NCBI GenBank assembly: GCA_900199555.1
Contig: FZQZ01000004.1
Location: 124,001 to 188,000 of the forward strand
Direction: 5' to 3'
Length of the DNA: 64,000 bases
Source: Prevotellaceae bacterium MN60
GTDB taxonomy: Bacteria > Bacteroidota > Bacteroidia > Bacteroidales > Bacteroidaceae
The notes under the pieces were generated by a model. It ran no database searches. It was not told the origin of the DNA and saw only the letters and a list, made by a program, of their open reading frames with translations. Positions 25,368 to 35,373 of this stretch are shown in pieces (the first letter of the stretch is position 1; each line of letters opens with the position of its first letter). Made by a program: the position numbers and the translations under genes.

Positions 25368-28300
25368 ATGCGAAGAATCCTATTCTTATCCGCCATGCTG
25401 TTGACATTCTCGTTGACAATGATGGCACAGATTACAAATTCCGCCATGAGCGGAAAGGTGACCATGCAGGATACTAAAGAGGAAGTGATTGGTGCAACGG
25501 TTGTTGCTGTTCACGATCCTTCTGGAACCAAGTACACTGCCGTAACCAATGTTGACGGACGCTTTAACATCCAGGGTATGCGTAATGGCGGTCCCTACAC
25601 AGTGACCGTTAGCTACATTGGTTATGAGTCGAAAACATTCAAGGAGATTTACCTGAGCCTTGGTGAGACCTACAACTTGCCTGTATGGTTGTCTGAGGAT
25701 GCCAACGAGTTGACAGAGATTGTCGTTAGTGGTAAGGCTTCGAAATTCGCAGGCGAAAAGACTGGTGCATCAACAAACGTAAACAACCGCACCATTATGG
25801 AGTTGCCTACCATCAGTCGTTCTATCGGCGACATCGCAAAGCTTTCACCATACTATGGTGGCTCAAATAGCTTTGGTGGTAGCAGTGGTCGTATGGCTAA
25901 CTTTACATTGGATGGTGCTAACATGAACAATAACTTTGGTCTGAACTCAAACCTTCCTGGTGGTGGTAATCCTGTTTCTATGGATGCTATCGATGAGGTT
26001 CAGATGGTTGTTGCTCCTTTCGATGTTCGTCAGTCAAACTTCATTGGTGGTGGTATTAATGCCGTAACCAAGTCTGGTACAAATACCTTCAAGGGTACTG
26101 CTTACTACTACTACTCAAACGAAGACATGCACGGAAACCGTGTTGACGGCGTACAAAACTCTGAGCCTAATCCTGATGAGAAGAAGACCTATGGTTTCAC
26201 TCTGGGTGGTCCTATCTTGAAGGATAAGCTGTTCTTCTTCGTTAACTACGAGCGTACAGAGACTGAGAATACTCCTACATTCTGGCGCCCTGCAGCAAAT
26301 GCTTCTGAGGCAGAGAATGCTAAGACCTATACTTCTCGTACTTTGGTATCTGATATGAATACCATTTCTCAGTATGTGATGAATAAGTATGGTTATGATA
26401 CTGGTTCTGCTACTGCTTATCCTGGTGGTGATACCAATAATAAATATCTGGCTCGTTTGGATTGGAATATCAATAAAGACCACCACTTGGCAGTACGCTA
26501 CAACCACACCGATAATAAGAGATGGGCCAAACCAAGTGAAACCTCTCGTGGCGTTGGTGGCTTGAGCGCAGCTTGTGTAGGTATCAAGTCTATGGCATTT
26601 GCTAACTCTTTCTACTGTCAGGAGAATAAGATTTCTACTCTTTCATTCGATTTGAACAGCCGTTTCGGTAACAATATCTCTAACCAGTTGTTGGTAACAT
26701 ATTCAGATATTGACGACCCACGTAGTAGCAATTCTGCTATGTTCCCCATGATTGATATCATGAAGGATGGCGATCCTTATATGACACTTGGTTACGAGTT
26801 GTTTACTTACAACAACCGTGTACGCAACACTATTCTGACCATCAACGACAACTTCACCTACTACATGGGTAATCACAAGTTAACCGCAGGTGTGAATGTA
26901 GAGCATCAGATGGCTCAGAACAACTACATGAAGCAGGGTTCTGGTTACTATCGTTATGCTAGTATGGACGACTTTATGAATGGTGCTGCTCCTATCGGTG
27001 TTGCTGTAACCTATGGTTTTGATGGTGACACTGAGCCTTCTTCTAAGGTTCGTTTCAATCAGTTCGGTCTTTATCTGCAGGACGAGTGGAACATTCGTGA
27101 GAACCTGAAGGTAAATGCCGGTATCCGTTTCGACAATATCTCTTTCTATAACGCTGATTTGAAGTTCAATCAGGCTATCTATGATTTGGACTTCGGTGGT
27201 CGTCATATTGATGTTGGCTCATGGCCCAAGGCTAATATCCAGATTTCTCCACGTATCGGCTTCACATGGGATGTATTCAATGACAAGACTCTGAAGGTTC
27301 GTGGTGGTACGGGTCTCTTCGCAGGTCGTCTGCCTTTGGTATTCTTCACCAACATGCCTCAGAACGCTGGTATGATTCAGAACCTCGTAATTGCTTATCC
27401 CGGGGATGAGCGTCTGGCTAACTTCGCTGGTGACTTGGTAACTACTGTTGATGGCATTCGCGAAAGACTGGGTGCTCCCTATAGTCAGGATCCTAACGGT
27501 ATCGTTCCTAGCGAAATCGCTGGTGTAGATAAGAACTTCAAGATGCCTCAGGTATGGAAGTCAAGCTTCGCTATTGACTATCAGCTGCCTGTCAACTTCC
27601 CATTGACTGTTACTGGTGAGTTGACTTATACTAAGAACATCAATGCCGTTAACCTCGATAACTGGAACATGGTTAATCCTGGTGAGGAACTCCTGAAGGA
27701 AGGTTCTGAATGGAGAAGAATGGCTGGTGCTGATAATCGTTGGATTTATCCTGCTGACAAGACAGCTTGGAACTACTATAAGCAATTCAAAAATGTGTGT
27801 GTGTTGAGCAACAACCACAAGGGTTATGGTTGGACAGCAAGTATCCAGTTGAATGCTGAGCCTGTTAAGAACCTGTTTATCACAGCTGCTTACACTCATA
27901 CTGTAAACAGAGAGGTAACTGGTATGCCTGGTTCTAATGCTTCTTCTGCTTGGTCATACATGCACACTGTTAACGGTCCTAACGTCATCGACCTGAAGAA
28001 CTCTTCATTCGTTACTCCCGACCGTGTGATTGCTAATATCAGCTACAAGTATGGCAAGGAGCACTTCTCACTGTTCTATAGTGGCTACTCTCCTGCAGGT
28101 TATAGCTACACCTATAGCAACGATGTTAATGGTGATGATTTAGCATACGACCTGATTTATATCCCACGCAACGATAGCGAAATCAAGTTCAAGACCGACG
28201 ACGATCGTATCGCTTTCTGGAACTTCGTAGAGCAGGACGACTACCTGAAGAATCACAAGGGTGAGTATGCTGATGCTTATGCAGCTCGCGCTCCTTGGGT

Positions 28301-28613
28301 TCATACCTTCGACTTCAAGTGGGCTCACGACTTCGATATCAAGATTGGTAGCACTATGCACAAGTTGCAGCTCATTGCTAACATTGAAAATATCGGTAAC
28401 ATGCTGAACTCTAAGTGGGGTGTTGCTAAGCAGATTCCTGGTATGAGCAACAACCAGTTCAAGCTGTTGACTATGACTAATGTATCAGACGTGAAGAAGG
28501 GCGCAACTCCTATCTATGCACTGAGCACTGATCTCAAGAACACTTGGGACTTCAACCATAGTTATGGACAGTGCTGGCGTCTGCAGATTGGTGTGAAGTA
28601 CTACTTCAACTAA
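25368..28613 (+). CDS. Oar-like TonB-dependent outer-membrane receptor
   Basis: 1081 residues from ATG 25368: signal peptide (MRRILFLSAMLLTFSLTMMAQ), carboxypeptidase-regulatory-like beta domain (about 25-105, GKVTMQDTKEEVIGATVVAVHDPSGTKY), plug (VVSGKASKFAGEKTGAS...ISRSIGDIAKLSPYY...LDGANMNNNFG) and a large beta-barrel. The plug-barrel style without a SusD gene next to it matches Oar-type receptors rather than SusC nutrient pairs. The substrate is unknown; oligopeptides or proteins are plausible for the family (inference). A strong terminator follows, so it is monocistronic. Confidence 0.9.
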   Translation: MRRILFLSAMLLTFSLTMMAQITNSAMSGKVTMQDTKEEVIGATVVAVHDPSGTKYTAVTNVDGRFNIQGMRNGGPYTVTVSYIGYESKTFKEIYLSLGETYNLPVWLSEDANELTEIVVSGKASKFAGEKTGASTNVNNRTIMELPTISRSIGDIAKLSPYYGGSNSFGGSSGRMANFTLDGANMNNNFGLNSNLPGGGNPVSMDAIDEVQMVVAPFDVRQSNFIGGGINAVTKSGTNTFKGTAYYYYSNEDMHGNRVDGVQNSEPNPDEKKTYGFTLGGPILKDKLFFFVNYERTETENTPTFWRPAANASEAENAKTYTSRTLVSDMNTISQYVMNKYGYDTGSATAYPGGDTNNKYLARLDWNINKDHHLAVRYNHTDNKRWAKPSETSRGVGGLSAACVGIKSMAFANSFYCQENKISTLSFDLNSRFGNNISNQLLVTYSDIDDPRSSNSAMFPMIDIMKDGDPYMTLGYELFTYNNRVRNTILTINDNFTYYMGNHKLTAGVNVEHQMAQNNYMKQGSGYYRYASMDDFMNGAAPIGVAVTYGFDGDTEPSSKVRFNQFGLYLQDEWNIRENLKVNAGIRFDNISFYNADLKFNQAIYDLDFGGRHIDVGSWPKANIQISPRIGFTWDVFNDKTLKVRGGTGLFAGRLPLVFFTNMPQNAGMIQNLVIAYPGDERLANFAGDLVTTVDGIRERLGAPYSQDPNGIVPSEIAGVDKNFKMPQVWKSSFAIDYQLPVNFPLTVTGELTYTKNINAVNLDNWNMVNPGEELLKEGSEWRRMAGADNRWIYPADKTAWNYYKQFKNVCVLSNNHKGYGWTASIQLNAEPVKNLFITAAYTHTVNREVTGMPGSNASSAWSYMHTVNGPNVIDLKNSSFVTPDRVIANISYKYGKEHFSLFYSGYSPAGYSYTYSNDVNGDDLAYDLIYIPRNDSEIKFKTDDDRIAFWNFVEQDDYLKNHKGEYADAYAARAPWVHTFDFKWAHDFDIKIGSTMHKLQLIANIENIGNMLNSKWGVAKQIPGMSNNQFKLLTMTNVSDVKKGATPIYALSTDLKNTWDFNHSYGQCWRLQIGVKYYFN

Positions 28614-28638
28614 TCAATAGTCAGACATCGCAATATAA

Positions 28639-28671
28639 GCCTCTCAGTTCTACGGGACTGAGAGGCTTTTT
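28639..28671 (+). terminator. Intrinsic terminator after the Oar-like receptor
   Basis: GCCTCTCAGT / ACTGAGAGGC stem, 8-nt loop, T5. Confidence 0.9.
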
Positions 28672-28729
28672 ATATGATAAAAAAGCATAATAATAATAAG
28701 GTACGTGTAATAATATCAAAATTTTTTCC

Positions 28730-28737
28730 TAACTTTG
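28730..28737 (+). promoter_or_regulatory. -7 element for the M16 protease
   Basis: TAACTTTG followed by CGC, 45 bp before the ATG at 28783. Confidence 0.6.
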
Positions 28738-28782
28738 CGCTCGGAAATCGTTAACAATCCAATATTTATAACTATTTATCAG

Positions 28783-31620
28783 ATGAAACTAAAGAGAATC
28801 TTTGTGGCTGCATTGGTGCTTTTATGCTCAGCAGTCATGGTGGCTCAGGAAATGCAGATGCCACCAATTCCTGTAGATCCTGCTGTGAGAATGGGTAAGT
28901 TGGACAATGGTCTTACCTATTACATCCGTCACAACGAATATCCCGAACATGTGGCAAACTTCTATATTGCCCAGCGTGTAGGTGCTATTCAGGAGGATGA
29001 GAGTCAGCGTGGTCTTGCTCACTTCTTGGAGCACATGGCATTTAATGGTTCAGAGCACTTCCCTTCAAAGCCTGAAGGTAAGGGCATCATTGACTATACC
29101 CGTTCACTCGGTGTAGAGTTCGGTTCTGACCTGAATGCTTATACCAGCATCGACCAGACTGTTTATCGTGTCTGCGACGTGCCTACTAAGCGTGCTACTG
29201 CCCTCGACTCTTGTCTGCTTATCTTGAAAGACTGGTCTAATGGCTTGTTGCTCGAGGCCGACGAGATTGACAAGGAGCGCGACGTGGTACACAATGAGTG
29301 GCGCTTAGGTGAAGGTCCTTCACAGCGCATCATCCAGCGTGCTTTACCCAAGGTATATCCTGGTTCAAAGTACGGTGTTCGTATGCCTATCGGTTTGATG
29401 AGCGTTATCGACAGCTTCAAGCCTGCTACTCTGCGTGCTTACTATCACAAGTGGTACCGTCCTGACAATCAGGCTATCATCGTAGTAGGTGATGTGGATG
29501 TTGACCACATGGAGGCTAAGATTAAGGAACTCTTCAGTGGTATTAAGGTTGCTCCCAATGCTGCCAAGGTTATTGCAGAGCCTGTTCCCGACAATGCCGA
29601 AGCTATCTATGTCTTCGAGAAAGATAAGGAGATGCAGGTAAATCAGGTTATGGTGATGATGAAGCACGATGCTACTCCTGAGGAAGATAAGGCTAACATG
29701 TCATACCTCATTCAGGACTATGCTGTCAGCGTTATCTCCAGTATGTTCAATATGCGACTCCACGAGTTGACACAGGATGAGAATTGTCCTTTCTTCCAGG
29801 CACAGGCTGATGATGGTCAGTATCTGTTGTCAAAGACCAAGGATTGCTTCGAGATGGTAGGTGTGCCCAAGGAGGGAAAGGATATGGAAACCCTGCAGGC
29901 ACTGATGCGTGAGGCACGCCGTGCTCTTGAGTTCGGCTTCACTGCTTCTGAGTATGCCCGTGCACAGGCTGACTATCTGAGCGCTTTGGAAAAACAATAC
30001 ACCAACCGCGACAAGCGTAAGAATGCTGAGTTCGGCGACCAGTATCGCGATCACTTCCTTGCCAACGAGCCTATTGCTCCATTGGATGTGCTCTATCAGA
30101 TTATGCAGCAGTTGGTTCCCAATATCCCTGTTGAGGCTATCAACCAGATGCTTCCCGAGTTGATTTCTGCTACCGATAGCAACCTTGTTGTGATGGAGTG
30201 GGCTCAGGAGAAAGAGGGTAAGGTATATCCCACCGAGCAGGATATGGCTGCTGCTGTAGCTGCTGCTCGCGCTGAGAAGCTGGAGGCTTATGTTGATAAT
30301 GTAAAAGACGAACCTCTGGTAGATGCTAGCAAGATTAAGCCTGGTAAGATTGTCAAGGAGACCGAGAATAAGACTTTTGGCTATAAGGAGTTGAAGCTCT
30401 CTAATGGTGCTACTGTTATTCTGAAGAAGACCGACTTCAAGGACGATGAGATTCAGATGCAGGCTTATGCTAAGGGTGGTAAGTCTATGTACGGTGCTGC
30501 CGACTATACCAATCTGAAGGTCTTCGATTCTGCTATTGGTCTTAGCGGTATCGGTACTTTCTCTAGCAACGAGTTGACCAAGGCTCTTGCTGGTAAGGAG
30601 GTTAATGCCGATGCTACACTGGGCAATACCCGCCAGTATGTTACTGCTCACTCTACTCCAAAGGATATCGAGACCATGATGCAGATGCAGTATCTCTACT
30701 TCACTGCTATCAACAAGGATGAGAAACAGTATCAGAACTTGATGACTGCTCTGGAGATGAGTTTGAAGAATAAGGACCTGAATCCTGAGAATGTCTTCAG
30801 CGATTCACTCGCCAATACAATCTATTGCCACAATCCTCGCTTTACTAATATCACTGTCAAGGATTTGAAGAATGTCAACTACGACCGCATCCTCGAGATT
30901 GCTAAGGATCGTTTCAAGAATGCCGGCCAGTTCACCTTCGTCTTTATTGGTAACTTTGACGAGCAGACTCTGCGCCCATTGATTGAGCAGTATGTAGCTT
31001 CTCTGCCTGCTACCAAGCAGAAGGCTGAGGACTTCAAGGAGATTCTGACCTTGGCAAAGGGTAAGGTTGTTAACAAGTTCACTGTTAAGACCGAGTCTCC
31101 TAAGGCTATCGCTCTTGAAGAATGGTACACCGATATGCCTTACACACTTGACAATATGGTGAAGCTGGATGCTGTTGGTCAGATACTTTCTATGATTTAT
31201 CTGAAGACCATCCGTGAGGACGAGAGCGCTGCTTACTCTTGCGGTGCTTCTGGTTACTTCAACCTCAGCTCTCACTCTCCTAAGGCTATGTTGCAGGGTT
31301 ACTGTCCTATGAACCCCGACAAGCAGGAGTTAGCCATCCGTCTGTTGCATGAGGGTATCGCCAATATGCAGAAGCAGATTGATGCCGACCAGCTGAACAA
31401 GGTGAAGGAGTACATGCTGAAGCAGTACGATGTAAATGTCAAGAAGAACGGCTACTGGATCAACACCATCACCACCTTCAAGGATTATGGAATGGATGTT
31501 CATACCGATTATAAGAAGGTTGTTGATGCTCTGACTGTAGACAATGTTCGTGACTTCCTCAACAAGTTCCTCAAAGGTGGTAACCATGTAGAGGTAATCA
31601 TGCTGCCTGAGACCAAGTAA
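28783..31620 (+). CDS. M16 family zinc metalloprotease (insulinase-like), exported
   Basis: 945 residues from ATG 28783; the upstream in-frame ATG at 28735 lies on the promoter. The order is a signal peptide (MKLKRIFVAALVLLCSAVMVAQ), a first M16 domain with the inverted zinc motif H80-F-L-E83-H84 and the downstream Glu region (ADEIDKERDVVHNEW), a first M16_C domain (YYHKWYRPDNQAIIVVGD), then a second inactive pair of M16-type domains (from about 530). It is expected in the periplasm or outer membrane, degrading peptides. Two-half M16 proteins of this size are common in Bacteroidota. A terminator follows. Confidence 0.93.
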   Translation: MKLKRIFVAALVLLCSAVMVAQEMQMPPIPVDPAVRMGKLDNGLTYYIRHNEYPEHVANFYIAQRVGAIQEDESQRGLAHFLEHMAFNGSEHFPSKPEGKGIIDYTRSLGVEFGSDLNAYTSIDQTVYRVCDVPTKRATALDSCLLILKDWSNGLLLEADEIDKERDVVHNEWRLGEGPSQRIIQRALPKVYPGSKYGVRMPIGLMSVIDSFKPATLRAYYHKWYRPDNQAIIVVGDVDVDHMEAKIKELFSGIKVAPNAAKVIAEPVPDNAEAIYVFEKDKEMQVNQVMVMMKHDATPEEDKANMSYLIQDYAVSVISSMFNMRLHELTQDENCPFFQAQADDGQYLLSKTKDCFEMVGVPKEGKDMETLQALMREARRALEFGFTASEYARAQADYLSALEKQYTNRDKRKNAEFGDQYRDHFLANEPIAPLDVLYQIMQQLVPNIPVEAINQMLPELISATDSNLVVMEWAQEKEGKVYPTEQDMAAAVAAARAEKLEAYVDNVKDEPLVDASKIKPGKIVKETENKTFGYKELKLSNGATVILKKTDFKDDEIQMQAYAKGGKSMYGAADYTNLKVFDSAIGLSGIGTFSSNELTKALAGKEVNADATLGNTRQYVTAHSTPKDIETMMQMQYLYFTAINKDEKQYQNLMTALEMSLKNKDLNPENVFSDSLANTIYCHNPRFTNITVKDLKNVNYDRILEIAKDRFKNAGQFTFVFIGNFDEQTLRPLIEQYVASLPATKQKAEDFKEILTLAKGKVVNKFTVKTESPKAIALEEWYTDMPYTLDNMVKLDAVGQILSMIYLKTIREDESAAYSCGASGYFNLSSHSPKAMLQGYCPMNPDKQELAIRLLHEGIANMQKQIDADQLNKVKEYMLKQYDVNVKKNGYWINTITTFKDYGMDVHTDYKKVVDALTVDNVRDFLNKFLKGGNHVEVIMLPETK

Positions 31621-31646
31621 AAAGGCTAAAATTTACAAATCATATT

Positions 31647-31691
31647 TTGCTACCGCTCTTGAAACAAATCAAGGCGGTAGCAATTTTTTTT
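31647..31691 (+). terminator. Intrinsic terminator after the M16 protease
   Basis: TTGCTACCGC / GCGGTAGCAA stem followed by T8. Confidence 0.9.
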
Positions 31692-31723
31692 GCGTTTCAC
31701 TTTCCAGTTTAGTCTTTATTTTG

Positions 31724-31731
31724 TACCTTTG
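31724..31731 (+). promoter_or_regulatory. metK promoter -7 element
   Basis: TACCTTTG followed by CACC; TTTCC 18 bp upstream could be a weak -33. The 5' leader is only about 45 nt and shows no SAM riboswitch. Confidence 0.6.
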
Positions 31732-31783
31732 CACCCGAAAATAGAAGATTGTAATTAGTAAATAGTCAAATAGTTAATAAAGA

Positions 31784-33043
31784 ATGTCATATTTATTTTC
31801 ATCAGAATCAGTATCTGAGGGCCATCCCGACAAAGTGGCCGATCAGATTAGTGACGCCATCCTCGATCAGTTCTTGGCATACGATGAGCACGCTCGTGTA
31901 GCTTGCGAATCATTTGTTACTACCGGTCAGGTGGTGTTGATGGGTGAGGTACGCAGTGATGTGTATATCGACCTGCAGACAATTGCTCGTAATACCATTA
32001 AGAAGATAGGTTATACCAAGGCCGAATATCAGTTTGATGGCGACTCTTGTGGTATCCTTACAGCTATTCACGAGCAGAGTGATGATATCAACCGTGGTGT
32101 GGATAATGGTAATGAGGATGAACAGGGTGCCGGTGACCAAGGTATGATGTTTGGTTATGCCACCAACGAGACTGAGAGTTTGATGCCAGTGTCACTCGAC
32201 TTGGCACACCTCATCATGCGTACGTTGGCAGAGATTCGCAAGGAAGGCAAGCAGATGACCTACCTGCGTCCAGACTCTAAGAGCCAGGTTACCGTACAGT
32301 ATAGTGATGCCGGTATTCCCGAGCGCATCGATACTATCGTTGTTTCTACACAGCACGACGAGTTTGATAGCGACGATGAGCGCATGCTCAATAAGATTCG
32401 CGAGGACGTTATCAACATCCTTATCCCTCGTGTTAAGCAGAAAATTCACTCAGAGAAAGTGTTAGCTCTCTTTGGTGATGATATCAAATATTATGTGAAC
32501 CCCACTGGCAAGTTTGTTATTGGTGGTCCTCACGGCGATACCGGTCTGACTGGTCGTAAGATTATTGTCGATACCTATGGTGGTAAGGGTGCTCACGGTG
32601 GTGGTGCCTTCTCAGGTAAAGACTCTTCTAAGGTAGACCGCAGTGCCGCCTATGCTGCTCGCCATATTGCTAAGAATATGGTTGCTGCCGGTGTATCCGA
32701 CGAGATGCTGGTTCAGATTAGTTACGCCATCGGTGTGGCTAAGCCCATGAATATCTACGTTAATACTTACGGTCGTTCTCATGTAAATATGAGCGATGGT
32801 GAGATTGCTAAGAAGATTGAGGAGCTGTTCGATTTGCGTCCAAAAGCCATTGAGCGCACCCTGAAGTTGCGTCAGCCTATGTATGTCGAGACAGCAGCCT
32901 ACGGTCACATGGGACGCCAGTCGGAGGTAGTTAAGAAGACCTTTACCAGTCGTTACCACGAGACTAAGACTATTGATGTCGAGCTGTTTACGTGGGAGAA
33001 GCTGGATAGGGTAGAGGATATCAAACGCGCTTTTGCACTGTAA
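31784..33043 (+). CDS. metK: S-adenosylmethionine synthetase
   Basis: 419 residues. It makes S-adenosylmethionine from methionine and ATP in the cytosol. Signatures are [33 protein letters not shown], the phosphate loop [16 protein letters not shown] and [13 protein letters not shown]. It is somewhat longer than the E. coli enzyme, as is usual in Bacteroidota. The next gene begins 3 bp later with a TTG, so metK probably heads a transcript including DUF4271. Confidence 0.97.
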   Translation: MSYLFSSESVSEGHPDKVADQISDAILDQFLAYDEHARVACESFVTTGQVVLMGEVRSDVYIDLQTIARNTIKKIGYTKAEYQFDGDSCGILTAIHEQSDDINRGVDNGNEDEQGAGDQGMMFGYATNETESLMPVSLDLAHLIMRTLAEIRKEGKQMTYLRPDSKSQVTVQYSDAGIPERIDTIVVSTQHDEFDSDDERMLNKIREDVINILIPRVKQKIHSEKVLALFGDDIKYYVNPTGKFVIGGPHGDTGLTGRKIIVDTYGGKGAHGGGAFSGKDSSKVDRSAAYAARHIAKNMVAAGVSDEMLVQISYAIGVAKPMNIYVNTYGRSHVNMSDGEIAKKIEELFDLRPKAIERTLKLRQPMYVETAAYGHMGRQSEVVKKTFTSRYHETKTIDVELFTWEKLDRVEDIKRAFAL

Positions 33044-33046
33044 CCC

Positions 33047-33880
33047 TTGATACAACAAGACAGCATACTATTACTCGATACGTTGAGGGATGACGCAGAA
33101 GTCGTCATCCCTCAGTATTATCGTGAAGGATACTTCTCCAAAGACTCTCTTCTACATCCAGAGCTAAAAGGAGGTTATGTTGGCGTGATGGGCGACCCTA
33201 TTCCCTACAGTGTTCGCACCGATGATGTCCTTACGATGATTATGCTGTTTCTTTTTGTCATGGCTATCATAGCTTTCTCTAATGTGCGTGGTTTCTTCTC
33301 CCGTCAGGCCAGGAACTTCTTCTATGTGCCCCGCGAGGGAACTACCGAAGTCACGGAGACAGCTTCCGAGGTACGCTTTCAGGTATTCACCTTATTCCTG
33401 ACGGCGCTACTCTTTGCTCTGCTCTACTACTTCTACGCATTGCGAAGCATAGGTACCACCTTTATGCTCTCTTCGCAATACTACCTGATACTTATCTATC
33501 TGGGAATTTTTATCGCCTATTTCCTATTGAAGATAGGATCCTATTCCGTCGTCAATAAGGTGTTCTTTGGTGGTAAAAAGAATAGACAGTGGGTGAAGTC
33601 ACTTCTCTTCATTGGGGCCCTTGAAGGACTGATGATGATACCTGCTATTGTGATGGGTCCCTATTTCGACCTACCGGTCAAAACCATAGCACTTTACGTT
33701 GCTTTTGTGCTCATTTTTGTTAAATTGCTAACGTTTTATAAGTGTTTTATTATCTTTTTTCGACAAAATGTCGTTAGTCTGCAAATTATTTTGTACCTTT
33801 GTGCCCTCGAAATAGTGCCTTTGTTTGCTCTTTGGGGCTTGCTTGGCATGACGACGAATAGTTTGAAAATTAATTTTTAG
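33047..33880 (+). CDS. DUF4271 membrane protein
   Basis: 277 residues read from the TTG at 33047. The N-terminal LLDTLRDDAEVVIPQYYREGYFSKDSL block is characteristic of the family and needs a start at or near here; no ATG serves. Seven or so hydrophobic segments fill the rest (MIMLFLFVMAIIAFS, LFLTALLFALLYYFYA, YLILIYLGIFIAYFLL and others). The function is unknown. The conserved neighbourhood with hemD, rnpA and yidD suggests only a housekeeping operon. The hemD promoter lies inside its last 90 bases. Confidence 0.82.
   Translation: MIQQDSILLLDTLRDDAEVVIPQYYREGYFSKDSLLHPELKGGYVGVMGDPIPYSVRTDDVLTMIMLFLFVMAIIAFSNVRGFFSRQARNFFYVPREGTTEVTETASEVRFQVFTLFLTALLFALLYYFYALRSIGTTFMLSSQYYLILIYLGIFIAYFLLKIGSYSVVNKVFFGGKKNRQWVKSLLFIGALEGLMMIPAIVMGPYFDLPVKTIALYVAFVLIFVKLLTFYKCFIIFFRQNVVSLQIILYLCALEIVPLFALWGLLGMTTNSLKINF
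33794..33801 (+). promoter_or_regulatory. Internal -7 element for hemD
   Basis: TACCTTTG followed by TGC within the 3' end of the DUF4271 gene, 87 bp before the hemD ATG. Confidence 0.5.
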
Positions 33881-33887
33881 GACATCA

Positions 33888-34637
33888 ATGATAAAAAAGA
33901 TTTTGGTTTCGCAGCCCAAACCGTCAAGTGAAAAGTCGCCTTATTATGATATCGCGTCTCGCTTTGACGTGGAGCTGGTGTTCCGCCCGTTTATCAAGGT
34001 TGAGGGCATCTCTTCTAAGGACTTCCGCGCTCAGAAGGTTAACATTCTGGACTATACTGCCGTTGTCTTTACCTCTCGTCATGCTATCGACCACTTCTTT
34101 ACGTTGGCAAAGGAACTACGTGTGGCAATTCCCGAGGACATGAAGTATTTCTGTGTTACAGAGACTATCTCACTGTATATCCAGAAGTATGTTCAGTATC
34201 GTAAGCGTAAGGTATTCTTCGGAACTACCGGTAAGATTGATGACCTGATTCCTACGATGGTTAAGCATAAGACCGAGAAGTATCTTGTGCCCATGAGCGA
34301 TGTGCATAATGACAGCGTAACTAACCTGTTGGATTCTAAGAAGCTCAACCATCAGGAGTGTGTGATGTATCGTACGGTTAGCAACGACTTTACTCCAGAA
34401 GAGGTGAAGACCTTCGACTACGACATGCTGATTTTCTTCAGCCCCGCTGGTATTGAGTCACTGACCAAGAACTTCCCCAACTTTAAGCAGGGTGAGATTG
34501 CTATTGCTACCTTTGGTCCAGCTACTGCAAAGGCTGCCAAGGATGCAGGCTTGCGTCTCGACCTCGAAGCTCCCTCTGAGAAGTATCCTTCAATGACGGG
34601 TGCTTTGCAGCACTTCCTTTTGGAAAGAGAAGACTAA
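33888..34637 (+). CDS. hemD: Uroporphyrinogen-III synthase
   Basis: 249 residues. It cyclises hydroxymethylbilane to uroporphyrinogen III in haem and corrinoid synthesis. HemD proteins are poorly conserved; recognition rests on the two-domain layout, ILVSQPKPSSEKSPYY at the start, YTAVVFTSRHAIDHFF, YDMLIFFSPAGIESLTKNFP and IATFGPATAKAAKDAGLRLDLEAP near the end. It follows DUF4271 by 7 bp and precedes rnpA by 17 bp. Confidence 0.85.
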   Translation: MIKKILVSQPKPSSEKSPYYDIASRFDVELVFRPFIKVEGISSKDFRAQKVNILDYTAVVFTSRHAIDHFFTLAKELRVAIPEDMKYFCVTETISLYIQKYVQYRKRKVFFGTTGKIDDLIPTMVKHKTEKYLVPMSDVHNDSVTNLLDSKKLNHQECVMYRTVSNDFTPEEVKTFDYDMLIFFSPAGIESLTKNFPNFKQGEIAIATFGPATAKAAKDAGLRLDLEAPSEKYPSMTGALQHFLLERED

Positions 34638-34654
34638 CCCCTATATATAATAAG

Positions 34655-35062
34655 GTGGACGGATTGGAACGCACGGCTCCTCGCCTCACGTTTCCCAAAC
34701 GGGAACGTATGGTTAGCCAACGACTGATCGACGAACTCTTTGGTGGAGGACATAGCAGCTCGCTGGCTGCTTATCCGTTACGTGCCGTCTATCTGAAGAA
34801 AGAGCGCCATCAGGGCGATGTCCCTGTGCAGTTGCTCATCAGCGTTCCTAAGAAACGCTTTCACCATGCGGTAGACCGCAATCGTGTGAAGCGACAGATA
34901 CGAGAAGGCTGGCGCCATCATCAACAACTGTTGATAGATACACTGCCCGACACTCAGCAGCTACTGGTAGCCCTTGTGTGGCTTTCCGACCAACAGCTGC
35001 CTACAGACGAGGTAGAGAAGTGCGTCGTTAATCTGATACAGCGCATTAGCGAAAAGCTATGA
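34655..35062 (+). CDS. rnpA: Ribonuclease P protein component
   Basis: 135 residues, starting at a GTG (34655). It binds the RNase P RNA for tRNA 5' processing. The family features are [20 protein letters not shown] at the start, [26 protein letters not shown] (the RNR motif) and the C-terminal helix. The stop overlaps the yidD ATG by 4 bp (ATGA), the usual rnpA-yidD pairing. Confidence 0.93.
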   Translation: MDGLERTAPRLTFPKRERMVSQRLIDELFGGGHSSSLAAYPLRAVYLKKERHQGDVPVQLLISVPKKRFHHAVDRNRVKRQIREGWRHHQQLLIDTLPDTQQLLVALVWLSDQQLPTDEVEKCVVNLIQRISEKL

Positions 35063-35301
35063 AAACCCTGTGGCATTACATATCGCGCCCATTGGTATGG
35101 CTCTTGATATTGCCCATCCGCTTTTATCAGACAGCCATTTCGCCCTATACGCCGCCCTCTTGCCGCTTTACTCCCACCTGCAGCGAATATGCTCGACAAG
35201 CCATTATAAAGCATGGCCCCTTCAAAGGACTTTGGTTAGCTATCTGGCGAATCCTGCGCTGCAACCCATGGGGAGGCTCCGGCTACGATCCGGTGCCCTA
35301 G
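35059..35301 (+). CDS. yidD: Membrane protein insertion efficiency factor YidD
   Basis: 80 residues. Features are [34 protein letters not shown] and the [18 protein letters not shown] ending, both diagnostic. It is a small peripheral inner-membrane protein acting with YidC in membrane-protein insertion. Its TAG stop is the first CTAG of a 9-nt periodic array. Confidence 0.95.
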   Translation: MKTLWHYISRPLVWLLILPIRFYQTAISPYTPPSCRFTPTCSEYARQAIIKHGPFKGLWLAIWRILRCNPWGGSGYDPVP

Positions 35302-35344
35302 AAACTAGAATCTCTAGAAAATCTAGATACTCTAGATAATCTAG
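35298..35344. repeat. CTAG array, 9-nt period, between yidD and tyrS
   Basis: CTAG begins at 35298, 35305, 35314, 35323, 35332 and 35341; the last four intervals are exactly 9 nt (units such as CTAGAAAAT). It starts at the yidD stop codon. Confidence 0.85.
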
Positions 35345-35373
35345 AAAAACGAAAAGAACAAAAAAAATAAAAT

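Noticed and set aside
25368..28613. SusC of a polysaccharide-utilisation locus
   Set aside because: There is no SusD gene or glycan enzyme beside it, and the plug region is of the Oar type.
31732..31783. SAM riboswitch before metK
   Set aside because: The leader is only about 45 nt and shows no conserved SAM-binding core.
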